This document shows positions 49,964-59,053 of a DNA stretch of 64,000 nt, in pieces (position 1 is the first letter of the stretch; the number at the start of each line of letters is the position of its first letter). Source of the stretch: Actinomycetota bacterium (GTDB taxonomy: Bacteria; Actinomycetota; Thermoleophilia; Solirubrobacterales; Solirubrobacteraceae); contig WLNJ01000006.1 of the NCBI GenBank assembly GCA_009699865.1, positions 1 through 64,000 on the forward strand. Direction: 5' to 3'. The position numbers and the translations under genes are program-made. The notes below the pieces were generated by a model. The model searched no databases and had not been told where the DNA came from. It saw only the letters and a program-made list of their open reading frames with translations.

Positions 49964-52900
49964 ATGCGCGACTTCCTTAAGACAGTCAACGAGCAGATCG
50001 TCGTCTTTGACGGCGGAATGGGTGCAACCTTGGAAGAGGTTGACCTCACTCAAGCCGACTACGGAGGACTGGCCGGCAAGTGCCACGAGGCTCTTGTCCT
50101 CAACCGTCCGGATGTCATCGAAGGCGTCCACAGGTCGATGGTCGAGGCCGGCGCGATCGTCGTTGAGACAGACACTTTCCAAGCCTCCCGGATCAAGCTT
50201 GACGAGTGGGGACTTGCCGAGCACACGCTTGAGATCAACATCAAGGCAGCAGAGATCGCACGCAAGGCAGTAGGCGAAGACCTCTTCGTTGCCGGCTCAA
50301 TCGGCCCGACAGGCTTCCTTCCAGCCTCCGACGACCCAACACTCGGTGGGATCTCATTCCGCGAACTTCAGGTCGTATTTGAGGAGCAGGCCAGGGGACT
50401 CGTGCAGGGCGGCGTTGACCTGATCATCATCGAGACCGCGCAAGACATCCTCGAAGTCAAGGCTGCGATCTTCGGCGCTCGTCAAGCCTTTGAGGCAACT
50501 GGCAAGAAGCTGCCCCTGATGGTCTCCGTCTCACTGCTGCCAAACGGCGGCAAGATGCTCCTTGGTACTGACATCTCGTCAGTCCTTACAACTCTCTCCG
50601 CGCTTGAAGTTGATGTGATCGGCCTCAACTGCTCAACCGGCCCAGAGGACATGCGCGACGCCGTCCGCTTCCTAGGCGAGTTCGCCCCAATGCCGGTTCA
50701 CTGCATCCCTAACGCCGGCCTCCCGCTCCAAGGTCCAGAAGGCGAGACCATCTTCCCTGACAAGCCTGAACCGCTCGCCGCTGCGCTTGCTGAGTTCGTG
50801 GACCGTTACGGCGTCAGCATTGTTGGCGGCTGCTGCGGAACCACACCTGAACACATTGCTGCCATTGCCAAGGCCGTTGAGGGTAAGAAGCCAGGACCAC
50901 GGCCCGCGGCCCGTCCAGCATTTGTGTCCTCGATGATCACCGCCTCGGCGCTGGTACAAGACCCCCGCCCCACCCTCGTTGGTGAGCGTGTCAACTCGCA
51001 GGGCTCCCGCAAGGCCAAGGAGATGCTTCTGGCCGACGACTACGACGGCCTTGTCCGGATCGCCGAAGATCAAGTTGAAGGCGGCGCCCACATTCTCGAT
51101 GTATGTGTTGCCCTGACCGAGCGTCAGGACGAGGACGAGCAGATGCGGGAGATCGTCAAACGAATCTCGCTGACCCAGACCTCCCCAATCCAGATTGACT
51201 CGACGGAACCCGATGTGATCGAAGCCGCCCTCGAGCAGATCCCAGGACGAGCAATTGTCAACTCGGTCAACCTTGAGGCTGGCCGCGACAAGATGGACCT
51301 GATCGTGCCGATGGCCCGCAAGCACGGAGCGGCGGTCATCGCCCTCACCATTGACGAGGTCGGCATGGCCAAGACCGGAGAGCGAAAGCTTGAGGTCGCA
51401 CGCCGCATCCACGACATTTGCTGCGGTGACCATGGGCTCCCATCGGAAGCACTGATCTTTGACGCCCTGACCTTCACCCTGACCACCGGTGACGAGGAGT
51501 GGCGGCCGTCAGCTGTCGCAACACTGGACGGAATCAGGGAGATCAAGGCCAACCTCCCTGGCGTAAAGACTTCACTTGGTGTCTCCAATGTCTCCTTCGG
51601 CGTAGGCGAACCTGCCCGCAAGGTCCTCAACTCAGTCTTCCTGCACCACGCCGTGGAGGCCGGGCTTGACCTCGCGATGGTCAACCCCAACCACATCACT
51701 CCTTATGGCGAGATCACCACCGAGGAGCGCGATCTTGCTGACAACCTTGTTTTCAACAAGGCTGAGGACGCCCTTGAGAAGTTCATCGAACACTTTGAGT
51801 CCAAGGGTGAAGAGGCCGAAGAGGAAGCCGCTAACCCAACTGAGGGCATGGAGCCCGAAGAGGCACTTCACTACCACATCCTCCGCCGCAAGAAGGAAGG
51901 CGTCGAGGAGTGGATCGACCTAAGCGTCGAGAAGATTGGCGCTGTTCCAACGCTGAACGAAGTGCTCCTCCCAGCAATGAAGGAGGTTGGCGATAAGTTC
52001 GGCGCCGGTGAGTTGATCCTGCCGTTCGTCCTTCAGTCAGCCGAGGTAATGAAGAAGGCTGTGTCAAGGCTTGAGAACTTCCTTGACCGGATTGAGGGCT
52101 ACACCAAGGGAACCGTTGTCCTCGCCACTGTCTTTGGCGATGTCCACGACATCGGCAAGTCACTTGTCAACACGATCCTGACCAACAACGGCTACACGGT
52201 CGTTGACCTCGGCAAGCAGGTTCCAATCCAGACAATCATTGAGGCGGCGAAAGAGCACAACGCGACTGCGATCGGCCTCTCGGCCTTGCTTGTCTCGACG
52301 TCAAAGCAGATGCCAGCCTGCATTGAAGAGCTCCACTCCCAGGGCCTCAACTTCCCAGTTCTGATCGGTGGCGCAGCCATCAACCGTGACTTTGGCCGGC
52401 GTGTCCTCTACCCCAAGGGCAAGACATCCGACGAAATCTACGAGCCGGGAGTGTTCTACTGCAAGGACGCATTTGCAGGTCTTGCCGTGATGGACCAGCT
52501 TGTTGATGACGAGCAACGCCCTGCTCTGATGAGCGGGATGCGTGAGGGTGCAGAGACTTTCCGCAACAAGCCTGTCGTCATTGACAACTCGCCACCTGTC
52601 ACAGACAGCTCGGTGCGGTCAGCCGTCGTGACAGACAACCCGATCCCAACGCCTCCGTTCTGGGGTGTTCAGGAAGTAGCTCCGACGCTCGACGCTCTCT
52701 TCCCCCACCTCGACCGCCACGTGCTCTTCAAGCTGCACTGGGGCGGCCGCGGCAAGAAGGGCGAGGAGTGGCGTGAGCTGATCGAGGAGAACTTCCAGCC
52801 GCGCCTTGAACGCATGTGGGCCGAGCAGGACTGGATCACACCGAAGGCCCTTGTGGGTTACTTCCCAGCGGTCTCAGAAGGCAACGAGGTTGTGGTCCTT

Positions 52901-53485
52901 GACCCCAACGATCACAGCAAGGAACTTGAGCGGCTTGTCTTCCCACGCCAGCCAAACCATGATCGGATTTGCCTGGCCGACTTCTTCCGCCCATCTGACT
53001 CGGGCGAGGTTGACGTTGTCGCACTTCAGGCGGTCACAGTTGGGGACTCAGTCAGCGAACTGCTCGCCAAGCTCGAGGCTGATGGCGAGTTCGCCGAGCA
53101 GCTCTACACCCACGGCCTTGGAGTCCAAGCCGCTGAGGGCACAGCCGAATGGCTCCACCAGAATGTGCGTGAGAGCCTTGGAATTGGCGAGGGCCAAGGC
53201 CGCCGTTACTCATGGGGTTACCCAGCCTGCCCAGATCAGTCTGAGCATGAGAAGGTCTTCCGCCTTCTTGGTGCCGAGAACATTGGCCTCTCCCTGTCTG
53301 AGGCCTACGCCGTATCACCAGAGCAGTCAACACTTGCCATCGTCACTCACCATCCTCAGGCCGTTTACTTCGGCATGAAGAGTGGGTTCGTTCCTAAGGA
53401 CCCTGTCTCTGATGAGGTCATCGCCCTTGGCGAGCGTGGCGGCGCACTTCCGGATGCTGATCCGGACGCAGTAGCCGCTGACTGA
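49964..53485 (+). CDS. metH: Cobalamin-dependent methionine synthase
   Basis: A 1173-aa four-module enzyme that moves a methyl group from methyltetrahydrofolate via cobalamin to homocysteine. Module 1 (to about 300) has the start VVFDGGMGATLEEV and the zinc Cys in GLNCSTGPEDM and VGGCCGTTPEHI. Module 2 (about 325-590) is the pterin-binding barrel with LVGERVNSQGSRK. Module 3 is the cap plus B12-binding domain with GDVHDIGKSLVNTI (axial His728) and IGLSALLVSTSKQM. Module 4 (about 850-1150) is the AdoMet-binding reactivation domain with RRYSWGYPACPDQSEH and GLSLSEAYAVSPEQS. The Met at 49964 gives the usual length. No cobalamin riboswitch is visible in the 199-bp upstream gap. Confidence 0.97.
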   Translation: MRDFLKTVNEQIVVFDGGMGATLEEVDLTQADYGGLAGKCHEALVLNRPDVIEGVHRSMVEAGAIVVETDTFQASRIKLDEWGLAEHTLEINIKAAEIARKAVGEDLFVAGSIGPTGFLPASDDPTLGGISFRELQVVFEEQARGLVQGGVDLIIIETAQDILEVKAAIFGARQAFEATGKKLPLMVSVSLLPNGGKMLLGTDISSVLTTLSALEVDVIGLNCSTGPEDMRDAVRFLGEFAPMPVHCIPNAGLPLQGPEGETIFPDKPEPLAAALAEFVDRYGVSIVGGCCGTTPEHIAAIAKAVEGKKPGPRPAARPAFVSSMITASALVQDPRPTLVGERVNSQGSRKAKEMLLADDYDGLVRIAEDQVEGGAHILDVCVALTERQDEDEQMREIVKRISLTQTSPIQIDSTEPDVIEAALEQIPGRAIVNSVNLEAGRDKMDLIVPMARKHGAAVIALTIDEVGMAKTGERKLEVARRIHDICCGDHGLPSEALIFDALTFTLTTGDEEWRPSAVATLDGIREIKANLPGVKTSLGVSNVSFGVGEPARKVLNSVFLHHAVEAGLDLAMVNPNHITPYGEITTEERDLADNLVFNKAEDALEKFIEHFESKGEEAEEEAANPTEGMEPEEALHYHILRRKKEGVEEWIDLSVEKIGAVPTLNEVLLPAMKEVGDKFGAGELILPFVLQSAEVMKKAVSRLENFLDRIEGYTKGTVVLATVFGDVHDIGKSLVNTILTNNGYTVVDLGKQVPIQTIIEAAKEHNATAIGLSALLVSTSKQMPACIEELHSQGLNFPVLIGGAAINRDFGRRVLYPKGKTSDEIYEPGVFYCKDAFAGLAVMDQLVDDEQRPALMSGMREGAETFRNKPVVIDNSPPVTDSSVRSAVVTDNPIPTPPFWGVQEVAPTLDALFPHLDRHVLFKLHWGGRGKKGEEWRELIEENFQPRLERMWAEQDWITPKALVGYFPAVSEGNEVVVLDPNDHSKELERLVFPRQPNHDRICLADFFRPSDSGEVDVVALQAVTVGDSVSELLAKLEADGEFAEQLYTHGLGVQAAEGTAEWLHQNVRESLGIGEGQGRRYSWGYPACPDQSEHEKVFRLLGAENIGLSLSEAYAVSPEQSTLAIVTHHPQAVYFGMKSGFVPKDPVSDEVIALGERGGALPDADPDAVAAD

Positions 53486-53494
53486 CCTTCAGGT

Positions 53495-55807
53495 TTAGGG
53501 CAGTTCAGGCTCGGCCGCTTGGTGATCGCGAACAGGCAGCTCAACTGGGCGGCTATGCATGGCCCGGAGGCGCACCTCACGCCAAGTGATGCCCTCTCCA
53601 ACGAGTGCGGGCATTCCCATCAGGAACGCGGTTGCCAGCTCAACCACTTGAAGGACGATGCCGTAGCCAAGCGCGTCCGCTGACGAGACTCCGTAGCCAC
53701 CAGCCAGCACTGCGACGCAGGCCGCTTGGAACACACCGAGGTTGGCCGGGGTCGCTGGGATCGCAGCGGTCACATTGACTGCGAAGAGGACGGCAGCTGC
53801 CGCACCCGGCCCAGCATCCCCCAAGCCCATTGCCTCAAGCAGAACCCAGCAGGAAAGCCACTGCAAGACCCACGCAGAGAACTGCATGGTCGCGGCAATA
53901 AAGGCTGGCTTGGGTTTCCGGAACACAGTCAGGCCCCGCCTGATGTCCACGAGCAAGGTGCGGGCTTTGATCGAAAGATCAGAGATGCGCTCAGACCTTG
54001 CGTTGTGGCCGCGCGCCAGCACGATCGGCGCGAGCAGCACGCAGAGGGCGATGATCATCGGAGCGATAGAGATCGCCACAAGCGCATCCGCGTGACCGTG
54101 GAAGAGGGGAACAGACCTGAACATCACAACGCCCAACACGGCAAGTGCCATCAGGTTCAGGAGTGTCTGGGAAACGATGGTTCCCAGCACGGCCGGGAAG
54201 GTCACCCTTGGATCGCCTGCTCGGCGGGCGACGATCACTGCTCGGGCTGGCTCACCGAGGCGGGCTGGCAGGGTCGCTGACATCAACACGCCAATGAATG
54301 TTCCCCTCATCGCATCCATCAACTTCAGGCCAGCGTCTGGAAGGGCGGCCTTCAGCGTGGCATCCCAGGCCACCGCCCTGAAGACCATTGAGGAACACAT
54401 CACCCCCAATCCAGCTAGGACAAGGGAGGGCTTCGAGTGGATCAGGGCTGACACGATGCTGTCCAGTCCGATGCGGCTGAGGGCAAACAGTGAGGCGGCA
54501 ACGGCCGTGCCTGACGCGACTGCGATTACGCCCCTGCGGACTCTTGCTCGGATACGCGCACGGCGCCGCTCTGGCGTGTCGTCCGGCGGCGGAGTCCGGC
54601 GCGGGGACACAACGGGGCCAAGGTCTGATGGCAGTGAGCCGATCGCGACACCCACACGCTCACGCAGGGTTACAGGCTCAGGGTGCTGCAGAGCAGTCGC
54701 ATAGACATCTGTGACTTGGCTGGCGACACGGTCCCATGAGAACCGCTGTGCGCTTTGCCATGCGGACTCACTCAGCCGGGCAATCTGTTCGGCGTCATCG
54801 CCAAGGTCCCTGAGCGCAAGTGCCAGCGCAACTGGGTCTCCTGGTGGGACAAGAATCGAGTCAACCCCGTCAGTCGCCACATCCCGGTAGCCAGCAATGT
54901 CGGAGGCAACCACTGGCGTTCCGGCTGCAAATGCCTCTGTCAGCACCATGCCAAAGCTCTCCCCTCCCAAGGATGGTGCGCAGAGTAGATCTGCTCTTGC
55001 CAGCTCGCTCAGCTTCCGCTCGTCGTCCACCTTGCCAAGCGCCCTGATCCCAGCATGGTTGTGGAGCAGCGGCTCGAGCTGTTCCCGCGTCACGCCGACA
55101 AGCGTCAGCTCCACATCCGAATGTCCTCTCAGTGCCTCGAAGGCCCGGAGCAGAACAGAAAGTCCTTTCCGCTCGACTGCCTGACCAATGAAGAGGACTT
55201 TCAGCGGTCCCTGCCGGTTGGTGACTGCCGGCGCTGTGTTCCCCACGAGCGTCCCGTTAGGAATGATCGTGTAACGACCACCATAGAAACGCTTTGCGGT
55301 CCATTCTGCGGCGTGAGACACCGCAATACGCGCATGTAGGTGGTTTAGGCGCGCCTTGCCGCCCAGAGCCACCGCAACGCCGTTAGAGAGGGAGTTCTCC
55401 GCATACGCGTGGAAGGTGCCGACCCGAGCGCCAGCAGGTGCGGTGCATGAGTCCCAGCCAACAACTGGGGCTATTGGCTCATGAATGTGGATTACGTCGA
55501 ACTTGCCCGCCTTGAGCTCCCTCCGCAGGACAACTAGCCCAGTTGGGTTGATCATCAGATTCGAGACGGCACCGTTGGCGGGCACCCCAGCTGTCCCTCC
55601 GACTGGAACAAGCCAGTCCGGAACATCACGAACTTGTGGCTCGGCTCCACGGTGGAAGAACTTCGACTTCCGCGTTGGAGGATCAAGTGGCGCAAATACC
55701 CTCACGTCATTCCCAGCTTGAGCAAGGGCACCAGCGAGGCCCTCGACATGGCTCATGACTCCCCCCGGATAGGTCCAGGAGTAGGGGGAAACGACTGCGA
55801 TCCGCAC
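53495..55807 (-). CDS. Fusion: GT4 glycosyltransferase (PimA-like) and LPG-synthase-type membrane domain
   Basis: A 770-aa two-part protein. Residues 1-385 are a GT-B glycosyltransferase of family 4: MRIAVVSPYSWTYPGGVMSH at the start (UDP/GDP-sugar site), VIHIHEPIAPVVGWDSC, then IGQAVERKGLSVLLRAFEAL, and the EX7E region in LGGESFGMVLTEAFAAGTPV, as in phosphatidylinositol mannosyltransferases. After a linker of charged residues (about 400-430) come about seven to eight TM helices of the lysylphosphatidylglycerol synthase TM (UPF0104) family: RLGEPARAVIVARRAGDPRV and AIPATPANLGVFQAACVAVL are its two signatures. The fusion suggests a lipid-linked sugar is made and then handled or flipped by the same protein. 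Convergent with metH, 9 bp apart. Confidence 0.85.
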   Translation of the reverse strand: MRIAVVSPYSWTYPGGVMSHVEGLAGALAQAGNDVRVFAPLDPPTRKSKFFHRGAEPQVRDVPDWLVPVGGTAGVPANGAVSNLMINPTGLVVLRRELKAGKFDVIHIHEPIAPVVGWDSCTAPAGARVGTFHAYAENSLSNGVAVALGGKARLNHLHARIAVSHAAEWTAKRFYGGRYTIIPNGTLVGNTAPAVTNRQGPLKVLFIGQAVERKGLSVLLRAFEALRGHSDVELTLVGVTREQLEPLLHNHAGIRALGKVDDERKLSELARADLLCAPSLGGESFGMVLTEAFAAGTPVVASDIAGYRDVATDGVDSILVPPGDPVALALALRDLGDDAEQIARLSESAWQSAQRFSWDRVASQVTDVYATALQHPEPVTLRERVGVAIGSLPSDLGPVVSPRRTPPPDDTPERRRARIRARVRRGVIAVASGTAVAASLFALSRIGLDSIVSALIHSKPSLVLAGLGVMCSSMVFRAVAWDATLKAALPDAGLKLMDAMRGTFIGVLMSATLPARLGEPARAVIVARRAGDPRVTFPAVLGTIVSQTLLNLMALAVLGVVMFRSVPLFHGHADALVAISIAPMIIALCVLLAPIVLARGHNARSERISDLSIKARTLLVDIRRGLTVFRKPKPAFIAATMQFSAWVLQWLSCWVLLEAMGLGDAGPGAAAAVLFAVNVTAAIPATPANLGVFQAACVAVLAGGYGVSSADALGYGIVLQVVELATAFLMGMPALVGEGITWREVRLRAMHSRPVELPVRDHQAAEPELP

Positions 55808-55900
55808 TCGCCGAGCCTACCAGCGCAGCCGGGCTGCCCCACCGCACAGGGCAGCGCGCCCGGTCCGAAAGAGGGGCTTGTCTATCATTCCCCTAACCCC

Positions 55901-56581
55901 ATGCCAAGCCGCCACGCCGTCAAATTCACATTCCTCAAGGTAGACCCCGCATGGCGGCGCCTGCCCGACGAGGAACGGGCCGAGCACAAGCTGGAGTTCA
56001 TGGCTGCCTGCGCTGACTTCGCCGATGGACACCTGCTCCGCGCCTACTCCACAGTTGGCCTGCGTGGTGATTGCGACGCGCTGATCATGACTCAGGCCGA
56101 GAACATGGAACGGATCCACGAGTTCCATGTTGTCCTTAACCAGAGCGGACTGATGAAGTGGTGTGAGATCCCGTACTCGTACCTAGCGATGACCAAAGAG
56201 TCGGAGTACTCAGACGAGGAGCGTCTAGAGCTACGCGAGGGACACTCCAAGTACCTCTTCGTCTATCCATTCGTCAAGACGCGCGAGTGGTACGCCCTGC
56301 CTGCTGACGAGCGCTGGAGAATCATGCAAGAGCACATCACAGTAGGCCGCGAGTTCCCCATGGTTGACCTCAACACCACCTACTCCTTCGGCCTTGATGA
56401 CCAAGAGTTTGTTGTTGCCTTCGAAGCCGATAACCCAGCCGACTTCCTTGACTTGGTTCAGAAGCTCAGGACCACCGAGTCAAGCCTCTACACCAAGCGC
56501 GACACGCCAACCTTCACCTGTGTCGCCGGCTCACTTGAGCGCGTGCTGGGAACACTTGATGGCGAAGTCGTAAGCAGCTAA
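55901..56581 (+). CDS. chdC: Coproheme decarboxylase (HemQ/ChdC)
   Basis: A 226-aa member of the chlorite dismutase fold family. ChdC turns Fe-coproporphyrin III into heme b with H2O2, the last step of the coproporphyrin-dependent route used by actinobacteria. Visible are the start HAVKFTFLKVDPAWRRLP, the core HSKYLFVYPFVKTREWYALP (with the catalytic Tyr in YPF and the KxxxWY strand), ERWRIMQEHITVGREFP (region of the proximal His) and TYSFGLDDQEFVVAFE. The Met at 55901 is chosen by homology; the open frame upstream overlaps the divergent GT4 fusion gene. A flavoprotein reductase follows 20 nt later. Confidence 0.9.
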   Translation: MPSRHAVKFTFLKVDPAWRRLPDEERAEHKLEFMAACADFADGHLLRAYSTVGLRGDCDALIMTQAENMERIHEFHVVLNQSGLMKWCEIPYSYLAMTKESEYSDEERLELREGHSKYLFVYPFVKTREWYALPADERWRIMQEHITVGREFPMVDLNTTYSFGLDDQEFVVAFEADNPADFLDLVQKLRTTESSLYTKRDTPTFTCVAGSLERVLGTLDGEVVSS

Positions 56582-56601
56582 CCCAAAACAGGACCTTCCA
56601 G

Positions 56602-57669
56602 ATGAGCAAGATCACAACTGACGCACCAGACCCCAACGAGATCCTCGACATCACCGTGATCGGGGCCGGTCCAGTCGGGCTCTCCGCCGCATTCTGGGCT
56701 GGGATGCGCGAGGCCTCCGTTCGTGTCATTGACTCGCTCCCTGAACTTGGTGGGCAGCTGACCACGCTCTACCCAGAGAAGTGGATCTTCGATGTTCCCG
56801 GCCACCCAAAGGTGCTTGCCAAGGACCTCGTGGAACAACTCCGAATCCAAGCCCTAGAGCAGTTCGATGTTCCAGTTCACCTTGAGACCACTGCCGAGCA
56901 GATCAGTTGGGAAGAGGACGCGGATGGCAAGATTGTGGTGCTCCACACCGACAAGGGTGAAGTTCGCTCGCGCGCACTTGTAATCGCCGGTGGCCATGGC
57001 GCTTTTGAGCCCAAGAAGCTCCCCGGCTTTGACATGGACCCATGGGAGGGACGTGGCGCCCATTACATCGTTGGCGAGAAGAAGGTCTTTGAAGGCAAGA
57101 AGGTCCTGATTGTCGGCGGTGGCGACAGCGCCTTTGACTGGGTCCTCAACCTGCTTGACACGGCCGACGAGGTCACCCTCGTTCACCGGCGCGAGGGCTA
57201 CCGGGCCCACGAGGCGACGATCGCCCAGGTCATGGCTCACGCCGAAGCGGGCCGAGTCAAGATGCGGATCCCCTATGAGATCTCACACATCGAAGGCGAG
57301 GACGGCGTGGAGAAGGTCCACCTGTCAGTCGTCGGTGACGAACCTGGCGACACGCTGATCGAGGAAGCAGACGCAGTTCTCCTTCAGCTCGGCTTCAAGA
57401 CTGCACTTGGACCACTCAAGGACTGGGGCTTTGAGGTCCAGAAGGGCGCAATCGTTGTTGATCCCCTGATGCACACCTCGCTGGACCATGTTTGGGCTTG
57501 CGGGGACATATCCACATTTGAGGGCAAGCTGAAGCTGATCGCCACAGGGTTTGCCGAGTCGGCCATTGCCGTTGCGCAAGCCGTCCACACAATCAGGCCT
57601 GACACGAAGATTCAGCCGAAGTACTCGACCAACACCGGAGTTCCGGGTGCGGTCGAAGGTCAGGCTTAA
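56602..57669 (+). CDS. Ferredoxin/flavodoxin-NADP reductase, TrxR-like type
   Basis: A 355-aa FAD/NADPH oxidoreductase of the thioredoxin-reductase fold but without a CxxC pair, as in the YumC/FNR group. The FAD site is TVIGAGPVGLSAAFWAG with GGQLTTLYPEKWIFDVPG after it, the NADPH site is LIVGGGDSAFDWVLNL with LVHRREGYRAHEA, and the FAD end motif is VWACGDISTFEGKLKLIATG. Such enzymes reduce ferredoxin or flavodoxin; a Fe-S or heme-related electron-donor role is suggested by chdC and the A-type carrier on either side. Confidence 0.92.
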   Translation: MSKITTDAPDPNEILDITVIGAGPVGLSAAFWAGMREASVRVIDSLPELGGQLTTLYPEKWIFDVPGHPKVLAKDLVEQLRIQALEQFDVPVHLETTAEQISWEEDADGKIVVLHTDKGEVRSRALVIAGGHGAFEPKKLPGFDMDPWEGRGAHYIVGEKKVFEGKKVLIVGGGDSAFDWVLNLLDTADEVTLVHRREGYRAHEATIAQVMAHAEAGRVKMRIPYEISHIEGEDGVEKVHLSVVGDEPGDTLIEEADAVLLQLGFKTALGPLKDWGFEVQKGAIVVDPLMHTSLDHVWACGDISTFEGKLKLIATGFAESAIAVAQAVHTIRPDTKIQPKYSTNTGVPGAVEGQA

Positions 57670-57688
57670 GAGCCCGACCGGACCAAGC

Positions 57689-58045
57689 TCAGACTGCTGA
57701 GACCTGTTCCTCTTCTTCCGCAACGCGGAAGGAGGAACCGCAGCCACAGGCTGCAACAACATTCGGGTTCTCAACCTTGAACCCGGCGCCTTGAAGGCCG
57801 TCTACGAAGTCGATCACAGAGCCGCGCACGAAGTCAAGGCTCTCGCCGTTGATCAGGAGCGTGATGCCCTGCTGCTCAACAACCTCATCACCGTCGCGCT
57901 TCTCGTCAAACGCAAGGACGTACTGGAAGCCAGAGCAGCCACCGCCCTTAACCCCAACGCGGAGGCCATCAACTGCTGAGTTGGCCTGCTGCTGGTCGAG
58001 GAACTCGCGGATCTTGCTTGCGCCTTGTTCGGTAACGGTGATCAT
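57689..58045 (-). CDS. erpA: A-type iron-sulfur cluster carrier (ErpA/IscA)
   Basis: A 118-aa HesB/IscA-like protein that accepts and transfers Fe-S clusters. The three ligand cysteines are in GVKGGGCSGFQYVL and VVAACGCGSSF, in the usual spacing (C, then C-x-C near the end). The start is MITVTEQGASKIREFL, a typical opening. It is convergent with the reductase gene (19-bp gap) and divergent from bolA, in a group dedicated to iron-sulfur and heme work. I use erpA rather than iscA on general resemblance only. Confidence 0.9.
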   Translation of the reverse strand: MITVTEQGASKIREFLDQQQANSAVDGLRVGVKGGGCSGFQYVLAFDEKRDGDEVVEQQGITLLINGESLDFVRGSVIDFVDGLQGAGFKVENPNVVAACGCGSSFRVAEEEEQVSAV

Positions 58046-58124
58046 TGGTTTGGATTGTATCGCCGATTGGCATGGATTCCCATTTCAGCTCCGATTCTCA
58101 TCATTGGTCGCTAATCTCACAGCC

Positions 58125-58388
58125 ATGGCCCTTGACCCACTTCCCGTACTTAACGACCCAAGTCCCGACGAACTGCGCGAGCGGATCGAAGCGGCAATCC
58201 CCGATTCTCGTGTAACTGAGGCCGACGGCGACGGGCATCACTTCCGGGTGACAGTGATCAGTGACAGTTTCGAAGGTGTGTCAAGAATCAACCGTCATCG
58301 CACAATCAATGAAATCTTCGAAGGCGAACTGGGTGGTCGCATCCACGCGCTTTCGATCAGCTGCCAAACATCCGAGGAGGCAAAGTGA
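58125..58388 (+). CDS. bolA: BolA family protein
   Basis: An 87-aa BolA-type protein from the Met at 58125. The fold signature is VTEADGDGHHFRVTVISDSF with FEGVSRINRHRTINEIF and the C-terminal HALSISCQTSEE; the His pair and the RHRxI motif match the family. BolA proteins form complexes with CGFS glutaredoxins through a shared [2Fe-2S] cluster; the next gene encodes just that partner. The end overlaps its GTG start by 4 nt. Confidence 0.9.
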   Translation: MALDPLPVLNDPSPDELRERIEAAIPDSRVTEADGDGHHFRVTVISDSFEGVSRINRHRTINEIFEGELGGRIHALSISCQTSEEAK

Positions 58389-58789
58389 GCGAAACAGAAG
58401 CAAACCCACTGCGTGAGGCGATCGCTGGAGCAATCGCTGAGAAGGAAGTGCTCCTGTTCATGAAGGGAACCCCCGAGGCCCCAATGTGCGGTTTCTCGGC
58501 TCGGACCGTTGCAACGCTCGAGGCTCACGAGGCAACCTTCTTCTCTGTTGATGTACTCCCAGACCCTCGCATCCGCGAGGAACTCTCAGCTATTTCCAAC
58601 TGGCCGACAATCCCTCAGCTGTTTGTGAAGGGTGAACTCGTTGGCGGCTGCGACATCATCACCGAGATGGCTGACACCGGCGAACTGGCAACAGTTCTTG
58701 GTGTCAAGGCCCCAGCCCAACCAGCAGCCAAGGCTCCTGAGACGGTTCAGGCACCACCACTGACCATCGGGGACGCAACCGCAGAGTAG
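58385..58789 (+). CDS. grxD: Monothiol glutaredoxin (CGFS, Grx4 type)
   Basis: A 134-aa protein: helix, FMKGTPEAPMCGFSARTVAT with the CGFS active site (about residue 36), WPTIPQLFVKGELVGGCDII (GSH and cis-Pro region) and a Pro/Ala-rich extension after residue 110 that is not typical. CGFS glutaredoxins carry [2Fe-2S] clusters with glutathione and deliver them to A-type carriers or BolA. Glutathione is rare in actinobacteria, so the low-molecular-weight thiol used here is unclear. It is coupled to bolA (GTG at 58385). Confidence 0.9.
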   Translation: MSETEANPLREAIAGAIAEKEVLLFMKGTPEAPMCGFSARTVATLEAHEATFFSVDVLPDPRIREELSAISNWPTIPQLFVKGELVGGCDIITEMADTGELATVLGVKAPAQPAAKAPETVQAPPLTIGDATAE

Positions 58790-58792
58790 GAC

Positions 58793-59053
58793 TCAGCTGG
58801 TCGACTTCTCGGCGTTGATCCATTCGAGGATCCGCCGGGAGTCACAGAGTGCTTGCCCGTTCATCTCAAGCACGGGTACGGCGCGCTGGCCGGTCAAGCG
58901 CAGGACATCATCGCGCTTGCCTTTGCTCAACGGTGCTCGTACTGTTTCAAACTCAATTCCCGCCTTGCGCAGTCCACGGGCGACCTTGCCGCAAGCGCAG
59001 AGATAGTCAGTCGGGACGGGACAGCGGTGAAGGACTGCTTTCGATTCGCTCAT
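58793..59053 (-). CDS. Small thioredoxin-fold protein (glutaredoxin/GST-N like)
   Basis: An 86-aa protein of thioredoxin fold length: RCPVPTDYLCACGKVARGLR holds Cys11 and a CAC pair in place of the CxxC motif, followed by GIEFETVRAPLSKGKRDD and the cis-Pro segment RAVPVLEMNGQALCDSRRIL, which matches GST N-terminal domains. It is convergent with the CGFS glutaredoxin gene with a 3-bp gap and upstream of the epimerase gene on the same strand (4-nt overlap). The function is unknown; it may be a glutaredoxin-like subunit or a truncated GST. Confidence 0.7.
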   Translation of the reverse strand: MSESKAVLHRCPVPTDYLCACGKVARGLRKAGIEFETVRAPLSKGKRDDVLRLTGQRAVPVLEMNGQALCDSRRILEWINAEKSTS

